From Romanomermis culicivorax (lineage: Eukaryota > Nematoda > Enoplea > Mermithida > Mermithidae): DNA of 64,000 nucleotides. Position numbers and translations under genes: made by a program. The notes beneath the pieces were generated by a model. That model did no database searches, was not told the DNA's origin, and saw only the letters and a list, made by a program, of their open reading frames with translations. This document shows positions 21,401 through 33,825 of the stretch, one piece after another. Positions within the stretch are counted from its first letter, which is position 1, and each line of letters opens with the position of its first letter. The DNA lies in contig CAWUHX010000331.1 of NCBI GenBank assembly GCA_963922205.1, positions 1 through 64,000 of the forward strand, written 5' to 3'.

Positions 21401-24400
21401 CTTGGAGAGACTGCAAATGAGTGCAGCTATTGGTGGTCTACTACTCACATAATCCACTAGCAAAATGAGCTGAAACTTGCAAAATGAATCAATGAAAAGT
21501 ATATTAGTAAGTAAGGGGAAAGAAAAGGTGAACCACCGTCGTCAAAATCGTTGGCACAAGATCATTGAATTTTTTACGCAAAAAATATTTTAAGGGTGTA
21601 TGAGTATGCACACAAATTTCCAGTCCAATGTGGCATATGATTTGGCAGAAAGTCGTAAAAATGTTGAATTATACTTGCTTTCCAGTTTTGTTATTTAGAT
21701 GCATTTGAAGACAAATACTATAATAGCTAGCAAAACCTGATATCACCTCCGGCTACTGTAGAATAACACAGAAGAATATTTGTGGTATGTGTGGCTGATA
21801 TTGATGCTAAGATAAAAAAGAAAAGATGGTTTTGCTGGGAAGGATTTACATCCTGCTGAGGGTACCGTTTATTTGCGTATTCCAAACGGCGTCAGCCATG
21901 CCCCAAGCGGCTGCGATGACGTAGAAAATAGCCGTATCAGCCGGATTTGGCGGCCAAATCAATAAAGTAAAAATCATCAACATGTCGACAACGGCAGCGA
22001 ACATCAGGAGTGGCATGCGCCCGAAAAGTTTGATCAACGGGCCGAAAAAGAGGGAACAAACGGCGTCAGCGGCACCGAAACTGGTCATCACGAAACCGAC
22101 GTTATGGACGCCAAGGCAGCAGGCCACGTAAGCCTGAAAATTTTATATAAGTGAGAGTTACAGTAATACGGGGACGTATTCAAGCATGGGAGATGTATGA
22201 AAACAGCCCGATTGAAAGCTTTATCCTGCGCTATCAAAACAAGATATCTTCAGGGTAAAATTTATTGCATTCAGTGTAACTTCCTACATTTCTGCATACA
22301 GAAGTTTATTTTTCTACATTTCTGCTTGCAGAGCTTGATTTCTACAAACAACATATTTCACACATACTTCTGCAAAAATTTTAACGGAAAAACCTTTGAG
22401 ATTAATATAATCAGCTCAACGGATTTCTATTTTTTTCGAACTCAGATCAACCTGGAATTTTCGATGGCGGAAATGAGAAAATTTCGAAAACTGCCAAGTG
22501 CTAAAAACAAATGCAGTCCAGTAAACGAATGCAGTGAAATCAAAATGATTCTAAACGTTTATGATTTGAATAAACGTGTTTTCGTTGGTTGCAAACTATG
22601 TCAGCAGCAAAATTTGAGTGCGACCATCAAATTGATCGAACTTTGTTTGCTTCTTGATGTGTAGGTTAATTAATTAGTATTACAGTAATACGTTAATAAA
22701 TTAATTAAAAAAAATTAGTATGCATATTGTTATTGTGGACAATCGTTGTCAGCGAAGAAATTTTCAAACAGACGTATCGATGACTTAAATATTTTTGAGA
22801 CGAAAATTACCCATTTAGGGTCTCTAAAATATTAAATTTGACTGAAAAAGTGTCCTTTTGTCTATCAAAGAACATTCAAACAGTCAATCAAATAGCTGAA
22901 AAAACATTATCTTGCAACTAATTCCCGAATTTTGGTTCAGTTATACCCCAAAAATTATACTTCTATCTTCTGGTTGAGTGTATGTGAGCTGTAGACTTTA
23001 TCTACAGTAGCTATAGTGCGAATTACTCAGCTTTCATACAAGTAAACAAGTTCTAAGAAACAAAAAGACCCAAAAAAATCTGAAAATCCTGAACTGATCG
23101 CCTTCCTTACTGTTACAAGCTTAGGTCAACCGGCATACCCGATAGCAGTGGAAAAAATCCGCGAAAAAGCCGTATTGGTGTCAGAAAGGATAACTGTACT
23201 ACACAAGTAACATGTAATTAGAAGTCATGCATCAAAGTCGTACTTTTGTCAGGATACCTGCTTCATCCAAACTCATTATTCACGATTAGGATTTTACTGC
23301 ATTCTATTCCATGTTCCTTTGTGAAAGAAAGTGAGACTATAGAACATTCAAGGTCAATTTCTGGATTGGGGGAGCCTGCGAATGAAATGAATAATATTAC
23401 TTACAAGTCACCCTCTAGCAATAGTCTGTTATTCATAAAGTGCTTCCAAATAATGAATCTGGAAAGCAAGTACAATTTTATATTTTTAGAATTTTCTGCC
23501 AAACCGCCCGTCATATGGAACTGAAATTTTGTGACAACGCTCAACTAATCTCAGAACTTTTTTGAGTGAAAAATTCCACAGTTAAGGCTTCATGTATAGG
23601 ATTTTCAAGTCACCTAACATTTGTGTCATCTTTCATTTTAGTAGCATTTTATAAAAGACCGACTATATATTCCATTCACTTCCAAATAGGGACCCACACG
23701 ACCATATTTCTTCACGACGCGGTCGGGGCTCGGGTCGTGAAGAAATATTTTCAAGCCGGGCCGAATCGTTCAGGCCCGTAAAAATCTGAAAATATAGGCA
23801 TATGCGTTCGAAAGAGACCTTTCCCGAAACGTCTATTATACTGTATGTTAACTATACTGCAGGATTCTACCAGCATTATATTCGGTGTACATTTAATTAT
23901 TTAAATGTTATCATCACCATAATTAGAACTTGTTATAGACGCATTCTAGGTTATTGCAATATTATTCAGAATTCCGACATATTCGAAAACTCTATTCGGA
24001 AAACTTCAAACACATCTCTTCTGGTCAAATTTTCTTTATTAATTCATCAGAATTTAATAATTTACTAAAATCAGAAAAAAATTATCTTTTTTGAGCTCTA
24101 TAGTCTTTTGTTTCTAAAATGCTTCAAACTGGAAAATTAACGCAAATTAGAACTATCGTCAAAAGTGTTTACATAAAACTATAAAGGCCCATCTACGCTT
24201 TTTGTCGAAAATCTGTCGCAAGTGATTGCAACAATCAACATCGAATGAATCTCTGCAGTGCGCAAGAAAGATCTTGATGAATTCTTTTCACCGAACTATA
24301 AATTTCAGGAGAAAAATTTGCACAATCTTGCATAATATCAGCTATTTTGTAAGCGTCTTGCGTTTCTTGCGTTTGTAAAAGCACACAATAGATACTTGTT

Positions 24401-27400
24401 GGGCATATTGGGTATCTTTCTTGCGTCTGTTTTTTGCAAAAATGTATAGATATAGATCGGCTTTAATTGAAGAATTTTTCACTCAAAAAAATTTTGAAGT
24501 CAGTTGAGTATGCTCACAAAGTAGCAATTCTACGTGACGTGCGGTTTGGCAGGTAATCGAAAAATTTGGAATAGTACTTGCTTTCCTCTATTATTATTTA
24601 GAAGCTTTTCAAAAAACATACTATAGTTAAGGTAATTGTATACATCAAAAAATATAATTTTCAAATAATTTGAAGTATATAAAAGCAGATTGCGAGAAAA
24701 TTCAAGGCTGACATTGTATCTTAGATTCAAATATCGTAAAAAAATTGAATTTTGATATTCGAAAACGCTGGGACATGAATCTTTTGAGCATTTATTCCAT
24801 GAATGAAAGGTCCAATTTTCAAGTCAGTTCCATCATTTTCCAATCTGGTTAAAAGCAAAAAAACATGTTCAAAACATGCAACTAAAGTTTAAAAATCATA
24901 CAAGCAACCAATAATTTTGATCTCAACGTCATTGTCCCTTTCTGGTGCTGTTTATCATTTTCCAAATGCAAAAAGTTTGTTTAAAAAATTCAAGAAATTT
25001 CAGAGACAGCGGAAAGATTTTCTGAAATCAAATCAACTTTTCCAAATTAGCTGATTATCAACCTAAGTTTTTCTTATTGTATTTTACGTCGATATTTGGT
25101 TTCTTTGACCATCGGCGTTTGTTAACCTTTAGTATTTTTCGGATAACTATATTTTCGTTTATCAACTTAAGTTTATCTAAGAACATTATGGCGATTCCCG
25201 CTTTCAGTGCGGCTGGTGAACGTAGTTTCAGTTCAACACTACATATTATTACAGATCTATGACAAAGAATCATCAGTTCTGGAAAAGTTGGTAGTTTGAT
25301 ATATTTTTACATTGTAACTTCGATTTGTTTAGATTTAGGTCATATTTTTTGCATCATCATCACTTTTATCGTTGTGATATACCTTTAAAATACGGGCTTT
25401 TATGGGCCGGGCTATTTTTGGCTCGGCGCGGTCGTCGGCCGAAAGGGGCATGAGCGAGACAGGCCGCATTCTTGTGCCCGGGCAGGTGACCAAGATCCAA
25501 AGCAAATCACAAGCCAACTATTTCTTTTTTGAGTTGTTGTCTCAACTACTACGGTTAACCTGAGAAATGAGCTGTTTATGATTTGCATAAGAGGCTTTTC
25601 TATTTCCTAGGCTGATTTAAAAAATGGGCTGTAAAGTCAGAAACAGGGGTGAAAGCAATCCTACGGACAATCCTTCAGCTCGATTTTCAGGAGTAAATAT
25701 TCAAATTTTGAGGTTCAGCTGAAAACTGAAGAGCTGACATCTCCTCAAATCTCCCATAATGTTGTGCATGTCGACAATCACCTTCGTGAATTCCCCCGCG
25801 ATAAACGACTGTTCCAAACCATTGAATATGGTCAACGGTATAATGAACAAATGCCTGGGTTGTTTCATATGATGCAATGTTTTATTCCACATGTCCAGCT
25901 TGAAACGGGGTTTTTCGCGCACCAGTAGCGTATCCATGTGCAATTCGTCGACGAACATGAACACGACCATAATGGCCACCAAAGTGCAACAAAAGTATGA
26001 ACCATAGAGTGACAGCATGATCGGTGTCCCCGGTCTTTGCATGCGTTGTTCGGCCAAATGGGTCAAGTTAGAAGTGGATATGAATAAATGACCACAAGAT
26101 GGTTCCAAAGAATCTTGAGGCGGTGGTAAATTGCTAAGAATGAAGATTTTGCGAAAGATACAGACAAAAATTCAGAAAAGCTTTCACTGCTGTCTTGACA
26201 CCGAAAGAATCCTCCAATGCATCGTGGAAATCTCAGCTTGGAGCTCTATACATTGGAACAATGAAGAATCAAACAAATTAACTCACTCTAGCCTTGGATC
26301 CAGTCTCAATATGTTGGACGAAATCAAATTTCCAAAAACCTGGCCCAGATGGACTATCATAAAAAATATACCGAAAAATCGTACAATGACTACATTGGGC
26401 TGCTCGAGATTTAAGGCCGCATATCGGAAGCCCGTTTCCGTCAAATAGGTACATTTGGCAGCCCATAGAGGAGCCATAGCTAGACCCAAAAACAGGGAAC
26501 CAGGAATCATGCTATAAAATTCGGGGACGAAATTGATCAACATATAAAGTGAATAGATGGACATGCAAGTGACCAACGTCAATTTGCATCCGATGCGGTT
26601 TAATAGATAAGGTGGTAGGAACATACATGAGGCGACCGATCCTATATAAATTGTAGTCAACGAGTAGGCGCCTGAAAAGTAGAACAATGAGAAATTGACA
26701 ATGTGATCTGTGAGCAGTAAATAGAACAGCTGAAACTTTCATTCAATAGCCTGGTTAAGTGGTTAAATTTATTCAAGTGTTTGAGGTTTTTCAATGATAT
26801 TACCAAGAACAAATTGTGTATCAAATTGTACTTATTTTTTACTTTTTGCTACATCTATCATTTTAAACTGAATAGGTTATAGTGGGAAAAGGCAAGGAAA
26901 AAAGAAAAAGAAAAGGAGAAAACAAAGAGAAAGAAAAGCAAAGAAAACGAAATAAAACGAAAGAAACAGAGGAAATGAAAGAAGGACCAGATAAGAAAGG
27001 AAAAAATAATTTTTAAATGTTCTGAAGATAACGGAATAATTCTAAACAATAATTACCTAAATCGTTGGTCCTATTAACGCTAAGCTGTAAATTTTGCAGT
27101 CCTTGAAATGCTGAAACGACGAACAAAAACGCAACGCTGACGACGAACAAATTCCTACTGATTTTATACTTCTCCATTTTGACTTTTTCCCTCGTTTCGG
27201 CCGACAAAATGGACAATTTTTTACGCCGGGCCATTTTCAACGCCAATTCCGATTTGGTGAACGGTTCGACGGCCAACGTCAATGCGTTGAAGGGCGAAAC
27301 GCCTTGAGTGGACATTAGTTCAACGGACGGCGAAGATTGTATGCGACCCATGGACGCCGTCAAACCCAAGCTTATTTGATCGATTTCGCCCAGTTTTTTA

Positions 27401-30400
27401 GATCTGTTTCAAAAAAAAGAAAATTATGCATTATTAAAGTTCGGGAGAAATATTGAAATCAGTATTGGTCTCATTGTAAACCTTCACGAAAATTACGGTT
27501 GAATCTCGAGACTTTGACTTGAGTCCGAAACTCGGATAGATTTCAGTTTACGATTTTCTTTTTTTGAAGCTTCGAAAGTTGTCGTTTCCGAGTCTGTCAT
27601 TCTTCAATCTTCACTGTCGTCTCGATTTTACTTATACTTCCATTTTTTTCATCATCTTAATCAAAATACAATTTTCTATTTGAAAAATCATTTTAAGGTA
27701 ATTTTTCCCTCATTTCCCCGGAACAAATTTTTCTCGCCAACACCATTTGTAATACACATACGAATTTGGTTGAATCACTCTCGAAATTTCCGCCAGTAAC
27801 TTATGCGTTTTATTGTAGCTCTATGAAGAGTTTGCATTACATCTCCTGAAAAATTTTGCGTCGAAATGAATATTATATGGGCCCGTCCCAACACCGCCAC
27901 CGTCCGAACACCGCCACCATCCCAACTCCGCCACCATCCCAACTCCGCCACTATCGTGTCCCAACACCGCTACCGTCCCAACTCCGCCACCGTCCCGACT
28001 CCGCCACTGTCCCAACTCCGCCACTTTCTTGTCCTAACTTTCGCAATCTTTCAAAAAGTTTATTTTTTGTAACGCGTTAAACTTAACCCTTAATTGCATG
28101 CGGTCGCGACCGAGGTACAATTTTAGCTGCTGTTCAGTGAATTCTGAATATATTTACTCACAAGCAAGTGGCTAAATGCTATTGTGACCCGATAATTTGA
28201 TAAAATACTTCACAGTCATATTTTTCACAAAAATATTTAGAAGTCCTCCATTTTTCTTATACGAGTATTATTAAATATACGATACGATTCATCAAAATTC
28301 GTGTCTCACCGTAATGGGGCTACCCCTTCAATTGAACATCTTTGTTTAGCCTCTCGTGTTAGTTTTAAGCCCTCGATTGCACTTTTCGATTTCGGAACAC
28401 AAACTGGCAAATGTCCAATAAAAGGATCCGATATGAATCTTCCATTTCGAACAGTAGTTCTCGCCGATCCAGCATTTCCATCTTCAGAGCAGAACATGCA
28501 CACATAATAATGCGATGTTTCATTGTTTGACAAACGTTTAGAACTTTTCTTCCGGAACAGAAAATACAAATCTGGATCATTACGCGCCGCAATTATCACT
28601 AAATTACTCTTTAATTCCTGATTCATAAAATTTTCAATAGGACCAAAGTCACCCATGATTTGATTACACAAATTCGAATCAATTGACAACAAGAAAGGAA
28701 AACAGATCCGTATGTTTGTATTTTAATGCGCAAAGCACACAGTTATTTTGGTAATATGCTAATGAAGTAAATTCCGGTCTCACGCTCGTTGTTCTATTTT
28801 TGGTTATTTCGGTAAAATCGTTTGTATAGTTAAGTACGACTATACAAACGAAGATTATATAGATATACCATGTATTTATTGCTTTAATGATAATATCAGT
28901 TTTTGCCATCCTATGAATTAGCAATGTCATGTTGTTAAGTAAAAAAAACTTTGTTACAAAAAACAAACTTTTTGAAAGATTGTGAAAGTTAGGACAAGAA
29001 AGTGGCGGAGTTGGGACAGTGGCGGAGTTGGGACGGTGGCGGTGTTGGGACGGTGGCGGAGTTGGGGCACGATCTATTATTTCATAATAAAAGAGATCAA
29101 CAACGTCATCAAAATGCCAGCTGAGTACTGCTAATCTCTAAAGGTTCATATCATTCAATAAAAAATTTCTTCCTGATCAACATGCAGAAGCTTTTCGATG
29201 CCTTAAGTGCGGGGCTATTTATAGTACCACGTTCTATAAATACCCCACTACTTGACACGGGCACAAAATACAATTCAATTTCAATCCCATTCTATAAATG
29301 GCCTGTATAAACCGAATCCAGTGACGAATCCGGTGGGAAAAAGACGAAGCCAGGACCTGTCGAATTCAACAATTTTTTGGGGAGAGACCAGGTAGGCACC
29401 TGGGTCCAGTGGCGGCATTTGCCCACACTTTTCTACTAAATTCAGTGCGTCTCTTACCGTGTGAGTAATGGCTTCGACATACGCCTTTTCCTCACGCCAT
29501 GTACAGGACAGTCCGGATCGACTAAATTTTCGGGTCTCAATTCAGTTAATCGATTGGTCGTCCTATCGGCAAAACTCGCAGCCTTTTTCAGCAACAAATT
29601 TTTTGCGAAACGAACCGTGCCGGCTGGAAAGTGGTCAAAAGATAAAATCATGATTTTTTTATGTGTGGTTAGAGCAAGAACTCGAGATCTATCCTGAGAC
29701 ATATGAAATTCTGACTTCATACGATCTGCGGACAAGCTACATACGAAAAGCCGAACTTTAGCAGGTTTTCGTAATGCATCATTTTTCCATAAAAATCAAA
29801 ATTATCTTCAGTGAAGTGATTTTGGTTGAGTTCATAGGGAGTCATGTATCATTTGCAGCTCTACAAAGACAGAAATATTGAAAATTTTTTTATTAGCTAC
29901 AACTATAGCCTGTTTTTATAATATGTCTATAAATCGGAAAATGACACAAATAAGCTCTGTCGTCAAAATCGTTTGCATAAGGCCTTCGAATTTTCAGGAC
30001 TGCGTGAAATATAGCTCACCAGAAAATCTTAAGGATATAAAACACTAAATTCAATTGTCCCTGTAGCCATGCTTGGAAAATTTTAATGTAAAAAAACTGT
30101 CATAGATGACCAATAAAAAACGTGCGGGTCGCTGTGCCGAAAATCTTTTGCTCGCTGAATTTCGAGAAACGGTGCATTATGTGCCTTTCACCTCTTATAA
30201 CCGAACAATGCTCCTTCGATCAGAATAAAATTCTGTCCAAAGCAGTATCCTTAACATTTCTGCTGCAAGCTTTACCCCTCGGTTAAAAAACTCCCAAGTG
30301 CTTTTCTACTACTGTAGTTTAACCCTACCTATTTTCATTTACATCATGGAATCTATCGTTTAAAAAACAAAGAGATGAGCAATAGCAAATAAGCGCTGCC

Positions 30401-31331
30401 ACAAGTACAAATGTTAAAAAGTCGATTTTTCAAGAAAGCACTTTTCGCTTCAGAAAATGGGTATAGAAACCTTTTTCGAATCGTGTTCCATTCCATGCTT
30501 AGATCATCCGACAAAAAAATATTCTGAATTAATATAGTGAAGATGTCATAGAGATCGACATATTGTATGTAAATTTACGGAACACTGAAAACATGCCATC
30601 CTGTTTTTGGAACAAGCTGTATTTAGGCTCTAGGCCCTTTAATACCTTGTTTGGGAGAACTTTGATCACTCCGAGCGTCGAAGAATTCTTGATCGTTCGA
30701 GGCATGGCTTTTGATGGATCCCGTTGCATGGTCCGAATCTTCTCTGCGGGGGGATTCGCGCCTGGTCTCAGCAGCCGTGTTCAATACTGCGATAAGTTTT
30801 AAGGCCACCGGAAGAAAGTAGAATTCCAAGTTTTAGTCTAAGGCCGGGGTCATACTTTGCTCGCGCACATGCTCGAGCAGGATTCTCTAGGAAATTATCC
30901 AATCAGCGAACGATTGAATGCTATCTGATGAACAGAAGTCGAACACCCCATCTCTATCGCTGATGAAATACAACATTAAGACTTTTTAGGCCGGTCGTTT
31001 TTTGGATCACCCCAACAAAGAAACCAATTGATAGATCAATCACTGGTACAAGACATCCTGCCCCAAAGTGATGGAAATTCTCACTGCAACATCGCAAACA
31101 ATCAGACCACCTTGTAGATATGTAAATTATCACCTCTTCCTTAGCCCTTTTCTGGTCGTCAGAATCGGTCGTCGGTGACGACGACGCCGTAGTTCCTTGG
31201 GCGTCGAATTGGCACGGTGTTGGACTTTTCTCTTTGCGCAAAACTTGTATGATGGCTTGTTCGGTTTCGGCTAAAGGAGGTTCAGTTGAATCGAGTTCTT
31301 GAAACACTTGCCAAGAATTTCCCGACGCCAT
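18455..31331 (-). CDS. unc-93: UNC-93-like multi-pass membrane protein, 9 exons, about 756 aa
   Basis: Minus-strand exons: 31111..31331, 30646..30743, 29458..29725, 27057..27403, 26287..26671, 25782..26133, 21866..22133, 18707..18900, 18455..18592. Phases match and the total (2271 nt) is a multiple of three. Exon 1 may instead end at 31134 with exon 2 starting at 30766, which also keeps frame. Exon 4 carries the first membrane helix (LFVVSVAFLFVVSAFQGLQN). Exon 5 has LFLGLAMAPLWAAKCTYLTE and FFGIFF. Exon 6 has NGLEQSFIAGEFTK, exon 7 CLGVHNVGFVMTSFGAADA, and exon 8 AFANYRLWESFGFIIGF, all diagnostic of the UNC-93/UNC93A branch of MFS-like proteins. About 285 hydrophilic residues precede the first helix, as in nematode UNC-93, a regulator associated with potassium channels. 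An N-terminal NRTNDL sequon follows helix 1. Introns of 3-4 kb carry transposons. Confidence 0.85.
19502..19929. mobile_element. Putative 0.43-kb inverted-repeat element in 3' part of the window gap
   Basis: It begins CATACATGTAAGGGGCCCC and ends TTGCCCCCAATTACATGTATG, forming imperfect terminal inverted repeats. Its interior holds a hairpin of TATGGCTAGCC near 19820 against GGCTAGCCATA-like sequence near 19875, and the GC hairpin near 19694. It sits in the intron between exons 7 and 8 of the unc-93-like gene. Confidence 0.4.
19950..21190. mobile_element. Foldback element with 17-bp terminal unit (GGCGCCAAAGTGAGACG)
   Basis: The left arm (19952-20090) repeats CGCCCGTCTTACTTTCG-like units about five times. 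The right arm (21090-21190) has the inverse units (GGCGCCAAAGTGAGACG) about five times. The interior (20320-20850) is a long purine-rich, A-rich tract without real coding capacity. The arrangement, modular tandem repeats in inverted orientation at both ends, is that of foldback (FB-type) transposons. It lies in the same large unc-93 intron. Confidence 0.7.
21540..24620. repeat. Three diverged copies of an intronic repeat
   Basis: Related sequence (TTTGGCAG, AAAGTCG or ATCGAAAAA, TTGCTTTCC, TTATTTAGA..CTTTTCAA) appears at about 21590-21730 and 24480-24620 on the plus strand, and inverted at about 23400-23570 (TTCTGCCAAACCG, GGAAAGCAAG). The last two form an inverted pair of about 150 bp separated by about 1 kb. 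The 2 kb between 21.5 and 23.7 kb otherwise holds unc-93 exon 7 (21866..22133) and unremarkable intron. Confidence 0.4.
23690..25470 (+). mobile_element. hAT-type transposon remnant in unc-93 intron
   Basis: Its flanks carry GC-rich GGGCC-type sequence (AAGCCGGGCCGAATCG near 23754; ATGGGCCGGGCT near 25401). Within it is a decayed hAT transposase C-terminus at 25130-25285. Exact ends and target duplication were not resolved. Confidence 0.5.
25130..25285 (+). pseudogene. hAT transposase C-terminal dimerisation region, broken
   Basis: The plus-strand frame reads LSKNIMAIPAFSAAGERSFS then STLHIITDL, a TGA stop, and continues QRIISSGKVGSLIYF. This is the conserved hAT C-terminal motif (I-P-A-x-S-A-x-x-E-R-x-F-S ... 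I-x-T-D-x-R-x-R-I/L). The stop within the motif and the lack of upstream frame show it is a dead fragment. Confidence 0.75.
27880..29068. mobile_element. Foldback element with 17-bp unit (GTCCCAACTCCGCCACC)
   Basis: The left arm has about eight tandem 17-bp units (27880-28028) followed by a unique inner segment (TCCTAACTTTCGCAATC to TTTTGTAAC). The right arm (28955-29068) is its reverse complement with about four units. The 0.9-kb interior includes an open frame on the minus strand (28306-28692). It is inserted in the intron between exons 3 and 4 of the unc-93-like gene. Confidence 0.8.
28306..28692 (-). CDS. FLYWCH-like zinc-binding ORF inside foldback element
   Basis: An open frame of about 128 codons, beginning without a convincing ATG. 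It contains DLYFLFRKKSSKRL, HYYVCMFCSEDG, NGRFISDP, IGHLPVCVP and LKLTREAKQRCS. The F..Y.C..C ... H...C order resembles FLYWCH-type zinc fingers, which often sit at the N-terminus of MULE transposases; the trailing REAKQRC helix also fits that kind of protein. No DDE domain follows, so it would be an incomplete, possibly captured or non-autonomous fragment. The assignment is tentative. Confidence 0.45.
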   Translation of the reverse strand: MLSIDSNLCNQIMGDFGPIENFMNQELKSNLVIIAARNDPDLYFLFRKKSSKRLSNNETSHYYVCMFCSEDGNAGSARTTVRNGRFISDPFIGHLPVCVPKSKSAIEGLKLTREAKQRCSIEGVAPLR

Positions 31332-32592
31332 TTTTGCTGGAGTGTCAAAATTTTGCGAATTCGTCAAGAAACGTCACAGAAAAAGAAGAGCCATCTAGAT
31401 ATGTGAACAAGATTTCTCTAAAGCAAAGTTCGTTTAGATATAAAAATTTCCAGACTTTTAGAGCGCAACCAAATTCTATAGGGAAAAGAATTTTTGCTCG
31501 ATATAGAAAAATACGTTTGTTTTTAAACTGAGTCAGAGATAAGCTGTTTCTGCACCGCAGGAGGAGGTAAAAAGATTTTCGGAAACGAAAAAACCCGATT
31601 TGAAAGAAATTTATTTAGAAATGAATATCTTCAAACAGAATTTCTACTTTTTCTACAGTATGTGAACACAAGTACGATTGCAAAGAAAAAATTGAGGATT
31701 CCAAATAAAGGTCAATAATGACTCAATTTGCAAATTATATTTGGGTCATTCTACGCCAATTGGTTCAATTTGGAAAATCATCTCCGCTCGACTATCTCAG
31801 ATTTTGACCAAATTTTCCGTAGATGTCATCCGAAGTCCTGAACTAACTACCGCGAAATTTTTCCATCAAATTTGCAAGATTGCGGGAGCTGTGGACTCTC
31901 TTTTTTTTTGTGGACTCTCTTTTTTTTAAAAATTTACAACTAAATAAAATTCTTACTTTCGGTCCACGTTGTCACCATGCAAATGTAGCTTATGATTCAA
32001 AAGTTTTCAGCTTTAAACTCTTTTTTGCTCTGGTTCTAGCTATGCTATTTATAAAATTCTTTTCTCGAAAAAAATGGTGTCAAGTGGTCATAAAAACGTT
32101 CGCGCACTGACTAAGATGCCAATAATTTATGTCGTTTAAAGTAGAAATTTGCAAAACTTCGCCATTGCAATAGCCACACTGACTCACTTCATGCCAGAAA
32201 ATTCTGAATTTCGTTAATAAATTTTCAATGCAACACACATGTTTGAATTTGTGACTAAATTCAAAATATGCAAATGCATTAACTTTTGAAACACAAATAG
32301 AAAAAATACGTGGTTCTCAAATTTTTTTATTTCCATTTGATTCGAAGGAACGCTTTTTCTTCTACAATAAACGTTGAAAAAGTTAAGTGGGACTTCCACT
32401 TCCTGAAGAAATAATCGACCATAAGCATAAAAAGAATTTCGTGTTCACATATGTGTGCCCAACAGAATTTCACTATCAGAGCTCCGAGCGCCTCATGAAG
32501 TTCTCACTTTATTGATAATGTTCGTATTAAAATCGAAACATTGCTATGTAATATTCCGTTTAGTCTGATTTGTCCGTGTTAGCGTGAGGTTT
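31332..32592. other. Intergenic DNA upstream of unc-93
   Basis: This is part of the divergent space between the unc-93-like (minus) and USP8-like (plus) genes, presumably with the promoter of the former. No gene, clear repeat or regulatory site was recognised. Confidence 0.4.
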
Positions 32593-32999
32593 TACAGGGT
32601 GAGCCAAAAAAAGGCGGCCGGTGCTGACTTTACAACTTTCAAATGGATGACATTTTTTGATGCGGATTGCTGAATTAGAATCCCTACTTGCCTGTTGTAA
32701 GGGACAAGTTTTATACTCCTAGTCTCTATGGTATTCACATCAACATAAATTTCGAAAAAGTGGTCATTTTCCAAAACGTAAAAGTAGAAAAAAGGTTAAG
32801 CTGCAATTGAGCTGCACCTTAACGGCAGTGGTAAAACATATACAGTTAAGCTACGGCTCAAGTTGCTGCTCAGCTGGAGCTCAAGTTTCTTTGATGAAAC
32901 CGGCCCAAATGTTTGGCCTATCGACGGCGGCAAACCGCATTAAAAAAGCTTTGTCCATTCGACAGCTCAACGCTGTCGCCTTTTTTGGCTCACCCGGTA
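32593..32999. mobile_element. Mariner-type MITE, second copy, 407 bp
   Basis: It begins TACAGGGTGAGCCAAAAAA and ends CCTTTTTTGGCTCACCCGGTA. The inner inverted blocks (TTTTTTGATGCGG / CCGCATTAAAAAAG) match the element at 13238-13970. It has a different, shorter interior. Confidence 0.75.
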
Positions 33000-33825
33000 G
33001 AAGAAGTTCAGTAGCCTATCCGTTTTGCATAGTTTAATTTTCATTTTTAAGCAGTAGTTTCATAGAAAATGATACTGATATCCCCATAAATTTGAATTTT
33101 ATTACGATTATTCTTGAACAAATATCACAGGAAGCTGGTAATGATTTTCTATCGAAAATAAATTTCACTAAAATCAACCGGTGTTGAGACGCGATTTCTG
33201 AGAGATTCGACCTTTTTCGATTAGCCTATGATAAGTTAACAGTTAATAATATCTAAAAAGGAGATATTTTGATTAGTTGATCACGCTGAGTATCGTGGAA
33301 ACATTCACTTCGCATAAAAGTCAAAATTCGCATAGCTACAGTACCCCAAAGTTTCGAATTTTTACATTTTTCAACGTTTTTCAGTCTATAAACGCGTTTC
33401 GAAATATCGCAGCTCGGAAAAGACGTTACTCTGTAGCCAAAGATTCATTACATGCAGAAGACAATGCTATATATTCATATATGAAGTAGAATGTTCAATC
33501 CCTTATTTTACACTTTTTATACTGTTTTAAAGCGTCAAAAGGTGGAAATTAGCGAAAAAGTCATTTGGAGCCTAACTTGGGCATTTTCCGATTGGATGTC
33601 ACATAATTTTTTTTCTTAATTTCTATGGCCACTAATGTCCAATACATTGTGATAAAATTTCAATCAGATTAAAGTACCGTTTTAGGAGATGAAGGTGTCT
33701 GCACATTCTGAAAGTTGGTACAAAAATGTTGGTTAATTCCAAGCATGCCATCAACAAGATGCAGAGAATATTGAAAACGTTCAGATTAGACGAGTGAAAA
33801 GAAAAGATGTGGGTCGAATCACTTG
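33000..33825. other. Intergenic DNA
   Basis: Nothing supported; short frames only. Confidence 0.4.

Noticed and set aside
22197-22664. 155-codon plus-strand frame with Cys residues
   Set aside because: It lies in an unc-93 intron; no domain, no conserved pattern, no upstream signals.
29461-29697. Plus-strand frames opposite unc-93 exon 3
   Set aside because: Shadow of the minus-strand exon 29458-29725, whose splice phases fit neighbours on both sides.
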